A stretch of DNA of 64,000 nucleotides from Pseudarthrobacter sp. NS4. GTDB lineage: Bacteria; Actinomycetota; Actinomycetes; Actinomycetales; Micrococcaceae. Shown piece after piece: positions 24,932-33,593 of this stretch. The notes below the pieces were generated by a model. It worked only from the letters and a program-made list of their open reading frames with translations. It was not told the DNA's origin and ran no database searches. The DNA lies in NCBI RefSeq assembly GCF_024758005.1, contig NZ_CP103288.1:3844001-3908000 (forward strand). The letters are read 5' to 3'. Position 1 is the stretch's first letter. Every line of letters starts with the position of its first letter. Position numbers and translations under genes: made by a program.

Positions 24932-25726
24932 TTACACCGATTCCATTGAACGGAAACCTGTTCCGGGCTCCATTTCGCCCAGCCGCCGCGCGATGCCCCT
25001 GGCGGCAGTCTGCAGCGCAGGGACCAGCGCCTGCAGGCGCACCTCTTTCAACGGAACGACGACGCCGAGAGCGGCCACCGCGCGCTTCTTGCCATCAAGC
25101 ACCGGAACCGCGATCCCCCAGGTGTCAGGGTCGATGACGCCGGCCAGCTGCGCGTACCCCAAGTGGTTGGCTTCGGCGAGCAGTGCGCGGAGGTTCTCCT
25201 CCGTGACCTTTCCGGCAGGATCCTTGAACTGCCCGAGGTACTCGGCCTGCACGGACGGCAGCTGATAGGACATCAGTGCCAGACCGGCGGAGGAGATATG
25301 AACTGCGAGGCGGCCCGCGATCTGCGCGCGGTTGGCCACGGAGCCGCGGCGGGAGAGCCGCTCGATAAACAGGGCCTCCCAGCCGTCAAGCACTGCCAGA
25401 TTCACGTTCTGGTTCAGCACGTGTTGGATGTCTTCCATGAACGGCATCGCCGCCTGCCGCAATGCCAGCGTCGGTGAATTGCGGTTCACGATCTCCCAAA
25501 GCCGCAACCCCAGCCGTACGGAACCGCCGGGAGTGGTTTCCAGGAGACCGTGCGCGGCTAGTTGCCGGACCAGCCGGTGCGCTGTAGTCAGCGGAAGCTG
25601 CGCGCGGGCGGCGAGCTCGGATAGTTGCAGGACGGAGACGCCTTCGGGGAAAGCGGCGATAACGCGAACCACGCGGTCCACCACAGAATCACCGGAGTCG
25701 GAATTGGCCACAGTTGCTTCTTCCAT
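24932..25726 (-). CDS. IclR-family regulator of pobA (PobR-like)
   Basis: The 264-residue protein has an IclR winged helix (VVRVIAAFPEGVSVLQLSEL, ARAQLPLTTAHRLVRQL) and an IclR effector domain (RGSVANRAQIAGRLAVHISS, WGIAVPVLDGKKRAVAALGV). It lies between pobA, in the same direction, and the divergent MFS gene. That arrangement is typical of an activator or repressor responding to 4-hydroxybenzoate. The inference rests on context; other aromatic acids are possible. Confidence 0.85.
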   Translation of the reverse strand: MEEATVANSDSGDSVVDRVVRVIAAFPEGVSVLQLSELAARAQLPLTTAHRLVRQLAAHGLLETTPGGSVRLGLRLWEIVNRNSPTLALRQAAMPFMEDIQHVLNQNVNLAVLDGWEALFIERLSRRGSVANRAQIAGRLAVHISSAGLALMSYQLPSVQAEYLGQFKDPAGKVTEENLRALLAEANHLGYAQLAGVIDPDTWGIAVPVLDGKKRAVAALGVVVPLKEVRLQALVPALQTAARGIARRLGEMEPGTGFRSMESV

Positions 25727-25844
25727 TGAATGGTTTGGGTTGTCCTAGATTACATCGTCAGGTGATACAAATCTCATGTCGGGCTTCGCTTGCACCGGCC
25801 ACTCCCTTTCATTCCCACCTTTGCAACCGGACAATGAGGTTCCT

Positions 25845-27209
25845 ATGACTACGCTCCCGGCCGCCCGTCGTTCCCAATGGCCCGTTTGGCTTTGCTGGCT
25901 CGCCATGGTTCTGGACGGATTCGATTTGGTGGTGCTCGGCACCGTCATTCCCACTCTCATCAAGACCCAGGATCTTGGTTTCGACGCTGTCGGGGCCACG
26001 TATGCAGCCACTATCTCGCTGGTTGGCGTGGGCATCGGCGCGCTGTTCATCGCGCCGCTTTCCGACCGCTTCGGACGCCGCCGCCTGCTCGTGGCCTGCG
26101 TGGCATGGTTCTCACTGTTCACTCTCGCTGTGGTGTTTGCCCCCAACGTGGCCGTGTTTGGCATCTTCCGGCTGCTGGCTGGCGTTGGGCTGGGGGCCTG
26201 CCTGCCTGCGGCCTTGGCATACATGAATGACTACGCACCGACCGGCACAGCAGGGAAATCCACCACGCGGACGATGACCGGATACCACGTGGGCGCCGTC
26301 GCCACCGCGTTTCTGGCGATCCTCGTGGTCCCTGACTGGCGCATCATGTTTGTGGTCGGCGGGGTGGCCGGATTCGTTCTGGTGCCGTTCCTGTGGTTCC
26401 GGCTCCCGGAAACTCTGCCTCCTGTCCAGACGGAACACGGCAAGGACGCCCGGGATGTAGCGGCTCCAGCGGCCCCTGCGCCCGCTTCGGTCCACACTGC
26501 GCGGACACACCGCCCGATTGCCGTCCCGGCAGCCGAGCCGGAAGCCGCGCCCGCATCGCTCGTGCCGGCGGATGCCTCCGGTGAGCGTGCCAGCTTCCGC
26601 GACCTCACGAAAAAGCCCTACCCGCTGGTTGCGCTGGGCATTGCCGTGGCATCCTTCATGGGGCTCCTGCTCGTGTACGGCCTCAACACCTGGCTGCCCC
26701 AGCTCATGTCCTCGGCCGGTTACACCGTGAGCACCGGCCTGGTCCTGTTGCTCGTGCTAAACGTGGGCGCCGTCGTGGGGCTGATCATTGCCGGCATCCT
26801 GGCCGACAAGCACGGGACCAAGAAGATCGTGTTGCTGTGGTTCGGCCTCTCCGCCGTGTTCCTCGCCGTGCTCAGCGTCAAGATCCAGAACGAGTTCCTG
26901 CTTAACGCTGCCGTCTTCGTCACCGGCGTCTTCGTCTTCAGCTCGCAGGTGCTGGTCTACGCTTGGGTCAGCCAGCTCTTCCCGCCCCGGCTCCGCGGAA
27001 CAGCGCTCGGCTTCGCGGCCGGCGTGGGTCGTCTTGGCGCCATCATGGGCCCGGCCGTCACCGGATCGCTCGTGTCCGCCGGCATCGCCTACCCTTGGGG
27101 CTTCTACGTCTTCGGCGCCGCGGCCGTGCTGGCGGTCATTGCCCTGGCGACCGTCCCCCACACCATCACCCCGGCACCGAACCAGGCACCCGCCATCGGG
27201 AAATCCTGA
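25845..27209 (+). CDS. MFS aromatic acid transporter (PcaK-like)
   Basis: The 454-residue, 12-helix protein has the AAHS motif LDGFDLVVLGTVIPTL in helix 1, SDRFGRRRLLVA in the 2-3 loop, and GFAAGVGRLGAIMGP in the second half. The central cytoplasmic loop (about residues 205-250) is unusually long and Ala/Pro-rich. ATG 25845 (MTTLP) with GAGG upstream is preferred over a longer frame to 25776. Divergence from the IclR regulator and proximity to pobA suggest 4-hydroxybenzoate or protocatechuate as cargo. The 205 bp after it hold no recognisable gene. Confidence 0.9.
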   Translation: MTTLPAARRSQWPVWLCWLAMVLDGFDLVVLGTVIPTLIKTQDLGFDAVGATYAATISLVGVGIGALFIAPLSDRFGRRRLLVACVAWFSLFTLAVVFAPNVAVFGIFRLLAGVGLGACLPAALAYMNDYAPTGTAGKSTTRTMTGYHVGAVATAFLAILVVPDWRIMFVVGGVAGFVLVPFLWFRLPETLPPVQTEHGKDARDVAAPAAPAPASVHTARTHRPIAVPAAEPEAAPASLVPADASGERASFRDLTKKPYPLVALGIAVASFMGLLLVYGLNTWLPQLMSSAGYTVSTGLVLLLVLNVGAVVGLIIAGILADKHGTKKIVLLWFGLSAVFLAVLSVKIQNEFLLNAAVFVTGVFVFSSQVLVYAWVSQLFPPRLRGTALGFAAGVGRLGAIMGPAVTGSLVSAGIAYPWGFYVFGAAAVLAVIALATVPHTITPAPNQAPAIGKS

Positions 27210-27414
27210 TCCAGCCTTCTGCCCCCGTGTGGGTGGGAGCGTGGGCGCCTCAGCGGCATTGCCATCATTGACGGGCACTACGGGAAGACGGACATACCCC
27301 GCAGGGGGCAGGAGGCATCGGCCCTCGCTCCCGAACCATCGGAGCTAACTGCTAGCCGCCCTGAAAGCCGAACTTTTACCGGGACAATTGCAGGGCATCA
27401 CGGAGCGGGGACCG

Positions 27415-28308
27415 TCATCCCATGCGCCCAAGGGTGGACGTGGGATAACCCTTGGACAGGCGGCTGTTCATCCACTGAACGCCTTCCATGATCCCGCCGA
27501 ACGGATAAAGGTGATACAGGACAGCTCCGAGGTTCCCGCCGTCCAGCCCGGCTGCGAGGTGATCCCAATAGCGCTCAGGACTGAAGCGGTGGTCAGGGTC
27601 GTCCACCGCGAGCCCATATCTCCGGGCGATAGCTGCCGATGGCACCGAGCCAAACTGCTTGGCGTATCTCAGGAGCTTTCCCACACTGGCCGGCCCCGGC
27701 ACGCCAATGCGGACGGGCGCATCGATTCCTTCACGGCGCAGGCGCTCTATCCACTGCACAACGGCATCGGCGTCGAATCCGTACTGGGTCGTAATCTCGA
27801 CCGAGCAACCTGCATCCTGGAGAAAGCCGAACTTCCATTTCAAACAGCGCCAGAGCGTGTCGGTGTCGACCTTAGGGTGTCCTTCTGGATATCCCACGAT
27901 ACCCACCTGGCGGATGAAATGCCGTTCCAGGAGGTCGCTTCTCAAGAGGGCCAGCGAGTCCTCAAAGGGACCGGCAGGGACGGCCGGGTCACCGCCCACG
28001 AGGATTATCCGCGACGGGGCTGCTTCTGCAACCAGGGCGTCGAGAAGATAATCGCGGTCCCGCTCCGAGCGCAGGCGGCGCGAGGAAATTATCGGGACGG
28101 GCTCGAAACCGCATGCTCGTATTACCCGTGCAGCTTTGATGCGCTGGGCATGATCCTCATTTCCGAGGAACGCGATGTTGATCGGTGTTCCCGGTGGAAT
28201 GTCAGCCTTGGCGGCCTCGACTTGCGCGATGTCTTTGGCCGCAACTTCCAAGGCGTAAGGTCCATCGGACTGGGTGGCGGATCGGCAGTGGCTGTCGAGG
28301 CTAGACAT
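27415..28308 (-). CDS. Methylenetetrahydrofolate reductase-like protein
   Basis: The 297-residue protein resembles the MetF TIM-barrel family: INIAFLGNEDHAQRIKAARV, RIILVGGDPAVPAGPFEDSL, VGIVGYPEGHPKVDTDTL, and KWKFGFLQDAGCSVEITTQYGFDADAVVQW (here only marked by position, residues about 150-180). MetF reduces 5,10-methylene-THF to 5-methyl-THF. Catabolic MetF copies work with THF-dependent O-demethylases of methoxylated aromatics, which would fit this aromatic neighbourhood, but no demethylase is in the window. The start ATG 28308 overlaps a 56-residue gene upstream. It is more divergent than a housekeeping MetF appears to be, so the substrate is tentative. Confidence 0.75.
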   Translation of the reverse strand: MSSLDSHCRSATQSDGPYALEVAAKDIAQVEAAKADIPPGTPINIAFLGNEDHAQRIKAARVIRACGFEPVPIISSRRLRSERDRDYLLDALVAEAAPSRIILVGGDPAVPAGPFEDSLALLRSDLLERHFIRQVGIVGYPEGHPKVDTDTLWRCLKWKFGFLQDAGCSVEITTQYGFDADAVVQWIERLRREGIDAPVRIGVPGPASVGKLLRYAKQFGSVPSAAIARRYGLAVDDPDHRFSPERYWDHLAAGLDGGNLGAVLYHLYPFGGIMEGVQWMNSRLSKGYPTSTLGRMG

Positions 28309-28471
28309 CCCCCTCACCTGGCTTTTCTGAGAAGAAGCAGTTCAGCTTGACAGAGCAGAATCCGACGGCAGCCTGGGCCATGAGGATGACCGCACAAGTG
28401 GACATAAGAGCAGGGAAGCTCGCCCTATCAACAATCTCCAAATTGGCTCCTCTCAGGGATGTCTTTGCCAT
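28301..28471 (-). CDS. 56-residue microprotein coupled to the MetF-like gene
   Basis: The small frame starts at ATG 28471 behind a strong ribosome site (CAGGAG) and ends 8 bp inside the next gene, so it is very likely translated and coupled. The middle (PALMSTCAVILMAQAAVGF) is hydrophobic enough for one membrane helix, and the C-terminus has two Cys and a charged tail (FFSEKPGEGD). I do not recognise the family. It could be a membrane tether or leader for the MetF-like protein. Confidence 0.6.
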   Translation of the reverse strand: MAKTSLRGANLEIVDRASFPALMSTCAVILMAQAAVGFCSVKLNCFFSEKPGEGDV

Positions 28472-28594
28472 GGGTGTCTTCTCCTGAAATGTTGGGTGGG
28501 CAAGGAGTACCTGCCCGTCGCCGGTTAAGACGACAGGCTGAAAGTGAAAGGAGGCCACGGCCCTCACCGCAACCAGCGGCCCGGACCTGTTCGG

Positions 28595-29095
28595 TCAGGA
28601 CGAACTGACCGCGCCTGCGGCCGGCTGCTGTCCCTTTGTGGCAGCGATAAGACGCGTCATCGCTTCATGCAGCTGAACCACATCTTCGCGTTCCAGCCCC
28701 AGTTTCCGCATCATCGTCTCGGGAACGGACAAGGCCTCAGCCCTGAGCGCGGCCCCCGCGGCAGTCAGTTCGACCGCGAGGGATCGCTCGTTACCTGCGG
28801 CCCTGCGACGGGAGATGAAGCCGGCGGACTCCAGCCGGCGAAGCAGCGGGGAGATCGTCGCCGGTTCGAGGTCGAGTTCGTCGCTGATTTCGCGTACGGA
28901 CCTGGGACTTTTTTCCCACAGCGCCAGCATCACCAAGTACTGCGGGTGGGTCAGCCCCATACGTTCAAGCACGGGCTTATAGGCGGCTACCACGCTCCGG
29001 GAAGCCACTGTCAGGGCGAAGCACAGTTGCCTCTCCAGCAGCAGGTCCTCCTCGGCAGCGGGCGCCGCAGCCGGTTTGATGGTCGTCATGGTCAT
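28595..29095 (-). CDS. MarR-family regulator (paralogue 1)
   Basis: The 166-residue winged-helix protein has LTHPQYLVMLALWEKSPRSV, the recognition region LDLEPATISPLLRRLESAGF and the wing RRRAAGNERSLAVELTAAG. The N-terminal QLCFALTVASRSVVAAYKPV resembles the OhrR branch of peroxide sensors, and a Cys lies in the corresponding position. ATG 29095 with GGAG is chosen. It is very similar to the MarR at 33.1 kb, and both have the same unusual operator upstream. Its target genes are not obvious. The microprotein and MetF-like gene downstream are candidates. Confidence 0.87.
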   Translation of the reverse strand: MTMTTIKPAAAPAAEEDLLLERQLCFALTVASRSVVAAYKPVLERMGLTHPQYLVMLALWEKSPRSVREISDELDLEPATISPLLRRLESAGFISRRRAAGNERSLAVELTAAGAALRAEALSVPETMMRKLGLEREDVVQLHEAMTRLIAATKGQQPAAGAVSSS

Positions 29096-29109
29096 CACGT
29101 CTCCATAGG

Positions 29110-29128
29110 TTAGAACCCTAACTGTTAG
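29110..29128. promoter_or_regulatory. Composite operator TTAG-N4-CTAA-N3-TTAG (MarR paralogue 1)
   Basis: Positions 29110-29128 read TTAGAACCCTAACTGTTAG: two overlapping dyads sharing one half-site. It lies 15 bp upstream of the MarR start. The same layout with other spacer bases occurs before the second MarR gene (33594-33612), which supports a real autoregulatory site. Confidence 0.72.
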
Positions 29129-29250
29129 CCTACACGAGGACGTCATGCGTGGTGTTGGACTCTTGAGAGCTCACTCGCCTCGGAGGTCCTCCTCATCTCA
29201 CCAGACCACCCCGAACCTGGTTTAAGGTCGGTGGTTAGTACATTCAGGCC

Positions 29251-29327
29251 GGGGCCAGCCGGTGTAGGTCTCGGCGAGATAGGCCTGGCCGTGGCGCGGG
29301 GACACCGACGGAGTTGAGTTCGCCGAG
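29251..29327 (-). pseudogene. Remnant of a second pobA 3' end
   Basis: About 77 bp closely match the last codons of pobA (23659-23735). The remnant decodes as RHGQAYLAETYTGWP against RHGQAYLAEAYTGWP in pobA. One inserted base near the NSV codons shifts the frame upstream of this, and similarity stops at 29327. It shows that another pobA-like gene once ended here, or that a recombination copied the 3' end. The DNA around it (29129-29396) holds no other recognisable gene. Confidence 0.8.
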
Positions 29328-29396
29328 AAGCATGGCCACCTATGAAATACGCTCCGCCCGGTTCTTTTTCGGGGAACGGATGCAGTTTCTTTGGGT

Positions 29397-29993
29397 TCAG
29401 GAGATTGGTCCGGCAAGGGCCTTGATATAGGAGTTCCGGATTCCTGTGCGTAGCAGGAGCACCATGGGGTGGGCGAAGAGCCAGAGGCCCTTTCCGGGAC
29501 CGCTGAGTGAGCGCAGGGTGAACCAAACCGAGTCGTCAGGATTTCGTTTGACGATGAACGCCGCTTCGCCGCTGACCGGGTGTCCTTTCTGGGTTCCGAA
29601 CGCGAATCCCTTACGGGCAGGTTCGTCGATCGTGTAGACGACACGGACGGGCATCTTCAATCGAAGCGGGCCGAAGCGCTTTTGAAGCAGGACTTCCATT
29701 CCTTCCCGGGCCAATTCAGGAGTAGGTTCTGCAGCATGCGGAGCTGGGTGGGCTCCGGGGTGCGGCTGCGGAGGATGAAAGGGTAGGACTGTATAGCCGG
29801 ATTTGCGTTGGATGCCCCAGGAAAGTGTTTCCTTCCATGCGTGCTCCCACCGCCGTTGGCCGGATCCGATCTGAATCCGTTCTTCATTGGCCCGGTAGCC
29901 GCGGCGCATGGGACTGGGTGCGTCCGTTCTCTTCGTGGCACCAATTTCGGTGTAGTTGTATGGGCGGACTTGTTTTTTACTCGTTGTTGACAT
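29397..29993 (-). CDS. DUF1990 family protein
   Basis: The 198-residue protein matches the DUF1990 pattern: NYTEIGATK near the N-terminus, GSGQRRWEHAWKETLSWGIQ, then RVVYTIDEPARKGFAFGTQKGHP and SGEAAFIVKRNPDDSVWFTL, and a C-terminal SYIKAL. Members are small cytosolic proteins of unknown activity, common in actinobacteria and plants. The ATG at 29993 is the only sensible start. It is followed at its 3' end by the pobA remnant. Its neighbours do not reveal a role. Confidence 0.85.
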   Translation of the reverse strand: MSTTSKKQVRPYNYTEIGATKRTDAPSPMRRGYRANEERIQIGSGQRRWEHAWKETLSWGIQRKSGYTVLPFHPPQPHPGAHPAPHAAEPTPELAREGMEVLLQKRFGPLRLKMPVRVVYTIDEPARKGFAFGTQKGHPVSGEAAFIVKRNPDDSVWFTLRSLSGPGKGLWLFAHPMVLLLRTGIRNSYIKALAGPIS

Positions 29994-30145
29994 CCTGTTC
30001 CAGGGTCGGGGCCAACCAGCCAGGTTGTGACCCGATTTCGTTTGTTCCTCTTCAGGGCTTTCCGGGCCCGGCGGTGCTGGCTTCGCTGTAGTGGCCGTGC
30101 CCCCGGTTCACCCAGTCCGTGCAACGGTTTCTGGTGGAGGGGTGT

Positions 30146-30961
30146 TCACACTGCCACCGGCGCGGCTATGGCTGGGTGATGGCGGTAGCCCAGAAGCTGG
30201 AGGTCCTCCCAGGTGTAGTCAAAAAGGGTGTCCGGACGGCGGCGGAAGGACAATCGAGGCGATGGGAACGGGGCACGCAGGATTTGCTCCCGGACCTGAT
30301 CGATGTGGTTGTCATAGATGTGGCAGTCCCCGCCGGTCCAGATGAATTCTCCGGCGGCAAGGCCGAGTTGATGGGCGATCATCTCGGTAAGCAGGGAGTA
30401 GGCGCCGATGTTGAACGGCACTCCGAGGAACAGGTCTGCGCTGCGTTGGTAGAGCTGGCAGCTGAGCCTGTCGGGGCCGGAGGGCGCTGGCTCTACGTGG
30501 AACTGGAAGAGGGTGTGGCATGGGGGTAGGGCCATGCCGGGGATTTCAGCGACGTTCCACGCGGAGACGATGTGCCGGCGGGAGTAGGGATCGGCTTTGA
30601 GGGAGTCCATTACTGCTGCGATTTGATCGATGTGCTGGCCGTCCGGGGCGGGCCAGGACCGCCATTGCACCCCGTAGACGGGGCCGAGCTCACCGTGTGG
30701 GTCTGCCCATTCGTCCCAGATGCTTACCCCTTGGTTCTGCATCCACTGGATGTTCGAATCCCCACGGAGGAACCACAGCAGTTCCACGGCAACGGATTTG
30801 AAATGCACCCGCTTGGTAGTGACCAGGGGAAAGCCCTGGGTGAGATCGAACCGCAACTGTCGTCCGAACACGCTGCGCGTGCCGGTGCCGGTGCGGTCCG
30901 ATTTGTGGGTGCCCTGGGCGAGTACCTCTCGGAGCAGATCCTCATAAGGGGTGGGGATCAT
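30146..30961 (-). CDS. thyA: Thymidylate synthase
   Basis: The 271-residue enzyme methylates dUMP to dTMP using 5,10-methylene-THF. It is a normal Thy[23 protein letters not shown], the dUMP/folate residues of [10 protein letters not shown], the catalytic Cys148 in [11 protein letters not shown], and [18 protein letters not shown] 30961 with GGAGG nine bases upstream is preferred over GTG 30967, which would sit too close to it. The usual partner folA (dihydrofolate reductase) is not adjacent. The gap downstream to DUF1990 (29994-30145) holds nothing recognisable. Confidence 0.95.
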   Translation of the reverse strand: MIPTPYEDLLREVLAQGTHKSDRTGTGTRSVFGRQLRFDLTQGFPLVTTKRVHFKSVAVELLWFLRGDSNIQWMQNQGVSIWDEWADPHGELGPVYGVQWRSWPAPDGQHIDQIAAVMDSLKADPYSRRHIVSAWNVAEIPGMALPPCHTLFQFHVEPAPSGPDRLSCQLYQRSADLFLGVPFNIGAYSLLTEMIAHQLGLAAGEFIWTGGDCHIYDNHIDQVREQILRAPFPSPRLSFRRRPDTLFDYTWEDLQLLGYRHHPAIAAPVAV

Positions 30962-31111
30962 CGGCACTTCCCTCCATCGGAAGTTGTACAGGCGAGAGGC
31001 TGCCCGCCTGTGAGCGGGATCGGAAATAAAAGCACGGTTGTGGACTGATGCAACTGCTGATGCCTGATACCGGAACCCAGTTACCGTCGTCCTTCCAAGA
31101 ACGGTGGGAGC

Positions 31112-31744
31112 TCAGCTGGGCTGGGCTTCCTGCAGGTCTTTTAGTGCCTTGCGCAGTTGCTGGGCCGAGTAGACCGGGCTACCTATTTTCACCGGACCTG
31201 CAGCTGTGTGCATGAGGAGGGTGGGGTAGCTGTGGATTCCGAGATCTGCAACGCGTTCCTGTTCCGATAATGCCTTTTCCCGGGTGCCGGGATCGGTGTA
31301 GAGCTTTTCCACAAGGTCCGGATCCAGGCCTTCACGGGTTGCGATGGTGCGGTATGTTCCTGTTTCGGAGAGGCTGAGTCCGTCGATGTAGAACGCGTGC
31401 TGCATGGCTGCTGCCATGTCCAGGTCTTTGCCGCCCGATGCTTCTTTCAGCGCGACCAGCCCTGTCCCGGCGTCGTCGGAATCCATGTGCAGGGTTCCGT
31501 CTGAGAGAACTGTTCCGTAGGCTTCACCGAAGCGGACTCCGGTGAGGGCTGCAATCCGCGCATTGGCCCCGGGGATGTGCGGCAGCGCACCGATGGGGCC
31601 GGCGTGGTGGCCGCTGAAGAGGCCGCCGCTGATGACCTCAATGTCGATGCCTTCGTCCTGGGCCAGTTCGTGCAGTGCCGGGGCGAAGCCGTAGCACCAG
31701 CCGCAGTAGGCATCGAAGACGTAGGTCAGTTTGGTGGAAGTCAT
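31112..31744 (-). CDS. DsbA-family thioredoxin-fold protein
   Basis: The 210-residue protein has a thioredoxin fold with the active-site CGWC (Cys14 and Cys17) close to the N-terminus, no signal peptide, a central helical insert, and the cis-Pro motif SYPTLLM. This fits the cytoplasmic DsbA/FrnE-like group, which reduces or isomerises disulfides or binds glutathione-like thiols. ATG 31744 with AAAGGA upstream is chosen over the longer frame. It stands between thyA and an SDR gene with its own spacing. A role in redox stress is a family-level guess. Confidence 0.85.
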   Translation of the reverse strand: MTSTKLTYVFDAYCGWCYGFAPALHELAQDEGIDIEVISGGLFSGHHAGPIGALPHIPGANARIAALTGVRFGEAYGTVLSDGTLHMDSDDAGTGLVALKEASGGKDLDMAAAMQHAFYIDGLSLSETGTYRTIATREGLDPDLVEKLYTDPGTREKALSEQERVADLGIHSYPTLLMHTAAGPVKIGSPVYSAQQLRKALKDLQEAQPS

Positions 31745-31864
31745 GGTGGTCCTTTGCATAGGTGTTGAGGTTTACCGCGCGGCGTACCGTGCGGCCAGAA
31801 CGTGCGGCCAGAAGATGATCTGCCCGCACGGCACTGCTTAGCTGTGGGTGTTTAGTAAGCCGCT

Positions 31865-32470
31865 TCAGTTGGCGGCGGTGAACCGGGCGTTGCGGTAGGC
31901 CGGGCGCTCAATTTCGTCGAGCATGGCCACCGCGTAGTCCTGGGTGGAGATGCTGTCCCCGGCCGGGGAGTCCTTGGCAGTGTTGTACGTACCGGTGCGT
32001 TCGCCGGGCTGGATGACAGGGGCCGGTGCGAGCATGGTCCAGTCCAGGTCTGCCGGGGCTTCCCTGATGGCGTCGTAGGCTGCACCGAGGGTGAGGGCCT
32101 CGGCCTTGTAGGCTTCGGGGAACTCAGGGGTGTCAACTAGCCGGGTACCGTTGATTTCCAGGGCACCTGCGCCGCCCACGACCAGCAGGCGGGTGCCGCT
32201 GGCGTTGGAGTAGGCGGTCTTCATCGCGGTGAGCCATTCCCCGTGGTCTCCGCCGGTGCGGCTGGGGCCAGTGGCCAGGACGACAGCGTCGTGTTCTTCT
32301 GCGACAGCGGCAAAGGTTGCCGCGTCTGCCAGGTCAGCTGCCTGGACCTGGGTGCCGGCAACTTCTGCCCCGCGGCGGGAAACGGCCGTCACCTCGTGGC
32401 CTCGGGTCAGCGCTTCGCTGACAATCTGGCTGCCGACCATGCCGGTGGCTCCGTAGACTGCGATCTTCAC
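31865..32470 (-). CDS. NAD(P)-binding SDR-like reductase (NmrA/atypical SDR)
   Basis: The 201-residue protein starts at GTG 32470 (AGGAGAACAC upstream) with a Rossmann motif IAVYGATGMVGSQIV, then VTAVSRRGAEV, AVVLATGPSRTG and GTRLLVVGGAGALEI. Such small atypical SDRs bind NADPH and act as quinone or flavin reductases or redox sensors. The catalytic Tyr-Lys pair of classical SDRs is not seen. It is divergent from an HxlR regulator, with a palindrome between them, a common pairing in which the regulator responds to quinones or electrophiles. Confidence 0.82.
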   Translation of the reverse strand: MKIAVYGATGMVGSQIVSEALTRGHEVTAVSRRGAEVAGTQVQAADLADAATFAAVAEEHDAVVLATGPSRTGGDHGEWLTAMKTAYSNASGTRLLVVGGAGALEINGTRLVDTPEFPEAYKAEALTLGAAYDAIREAPADLDWTMLAPAPVIQPGERTGTYNTAKDSPAGDSISTQDYAVAMLDEIERPAYRNARFTAAN

Positions 32471-32511
32471 GTGTTCTCCTCGTGGTTGATGTCTTGGTGA
32501 TACCCCTTTAT

Positions 32512-32528
32512 AGTATTTATTAGATACT
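32512..32528. promoter_or_regulatory. Palindrome AGTAT-N7-ATACT between SDR and HxlR genes
   Basis: AGTATTTATTAGATACT is A/T-rich against a G/C-rich background and sits in the centre of the divergent spacer. Paired GTAT/ATAC half-sites are typical of HxlR-family operators, so it is probably the site of the adjacent regulator. Confidence 0.55.
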
Positions 32529-32556
32529 GATAGCTTCAAAGGAACTGAGTACCCAA

Positions 32557-32952
32557 ATGGATACCAATAGCAGGACAACCAACATCCTTGATCCTGACTG
32601 CCCCTCCCGGGTGATTTTCCAACGCATCGGTGATAAGTGGGCGTCACTGATCATCCAGGTCCTCGCCGATGGCCCCGTGCGGTTCACTGCGTTGAAGAAC
32701 ATGGTCAACACCGTGACGCCGAAGGTGCTGACGCAGAGCCTGCGTGCACTGGAGCGCGATGGGCTCGTCACCCGCACCGTGCATCCCACGGTTCCGCCAA
32801 GGGTCGATTATGAGTTGACCGAAACGGGCCGGTCCCTGCTGGTGCCGTTGGCCCAATTACGTGCCTGGGCTGAGAGCCACGTGCCCGAAATCCTCAAGGC
32901 ACGGGACGAGTATGACGACTCCCGCGACGAGGAACTCCTGGCCGGCCGCTGA
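32557..32952 (+). CDS. HxlR-family transcriptional regulator
   Basis: The 131-residue protein has the HxlR winged helix: DPDCPSRVIFQRIGDKWASL, PVRFTALKNMVNTVTPKVL, SLRALERDGLVTRTV and PPRVDYELTETGRSL. One Cys near the N-terminus (PDCPS) is where YodB/HypR-type members sense quinones or disulfide stress. It is divergent from the SDR-like reductase gene and probably controls it and itself. No start ambiguity. Confidence 0.9.
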   Translation: MDTNSRTTNILDPDCPSRVIFQRIGDKWASLIIQVLADGPVRFTALKNMVNTVTPKVLTQSLRALERDGLVTRTVHPTVPPRVDYELTETGRSLLVPLAQLRAWAESHVPEILKARDEYDDSRDEELLAGR

Positions 32953-33099
32953 CAACAGCAGCCTCCCCTGCCCACGGGCAGAAACCAAGTAGTATCTGAA
33001 TTCCGACGTTTGATAGGTGCACGCCACTGCCCCGGCCAGGCCACCTTGCGTGCCGTTAGACGGCGAACGCCGCCGCCGGGGGTAGCTGAAACTATCCAG

Positions 33100-33579
33100 C
33101 TAGTCTGCAGTGCCTTGGCCGCGGCTCGCCTTTGTAGCGTCGATGAGCCGCGTCATCGCCGCGTGGAGTTGCATGACATCCTCCCGGTTGAGGCCGAGCC
33201 TTTGCATCATGGTCTCCGGCACGGACAGCGATTCGGCCCGCAGGGCAGAACCTGCTGCTGTCAGCTCGACGGCCAGTGCGCGTTCGTTTCCCGGTACCCT
33301 CCGGCGTGTTATCAGGCCGGCGGTCTCGAGGCGGCGAAGGAGCGGCGACAGCGTCGCCGGCTCGAGATCCAGCGCACCGCTGATCTCCCGAAGCGATTGC
33401 GGGCTTCTCTCCCACAGGGAGAGCATCACCAGATATTGCGGATGGGTCAGGTTGAGCCTTTCCAGGACGGGCTTGTAGGCGCCAACCACGCTCCTGGCCG
33501 CGACGCTTATGGCGAAACACAGTTGCTTCTCAAGCAGAAGGTCGTTCTCAGTCCCCTGCCGACTTGCTACCTCAGTCAT
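33100..33579 (-). CDS. MarR-family regulator (paralogue 2)
   Basis: The 159-residue protein closely resembles the MarR at 28.6 kb (NLTHPQYLVMLSLWERSPQS, LDLEPATLSPLLRRLETAGL, and a shared LSVETMM-type helix near the C-terminus). A Cys in EKQLCFAISVAARSV fits an OhrR-like sensor. ATG 33579 with GGAG five bases upstream is preferred; the frame runs on to 33834 but only as the shadow of the divergent small gene. The shared operator suggests that the two MarR proteins may cross-regulate. Confidence 0.87.
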   Translation of the reverse strand: MTEVASRQGTENDLLLEKQLCFAISVAARSVVGAYKPVLERLNLTHPQYLVMLSLWERSPQSLREISGALDLEPATLSPLLRRLETAGLITRRRVPGNERALAVELTAAGSALRAESLSVPETMMQRLGLNREDVMQLHAAMTRLIDATKASRGQGTAD

Positions 33580-33593
33580 CATTGCTCCAATCA

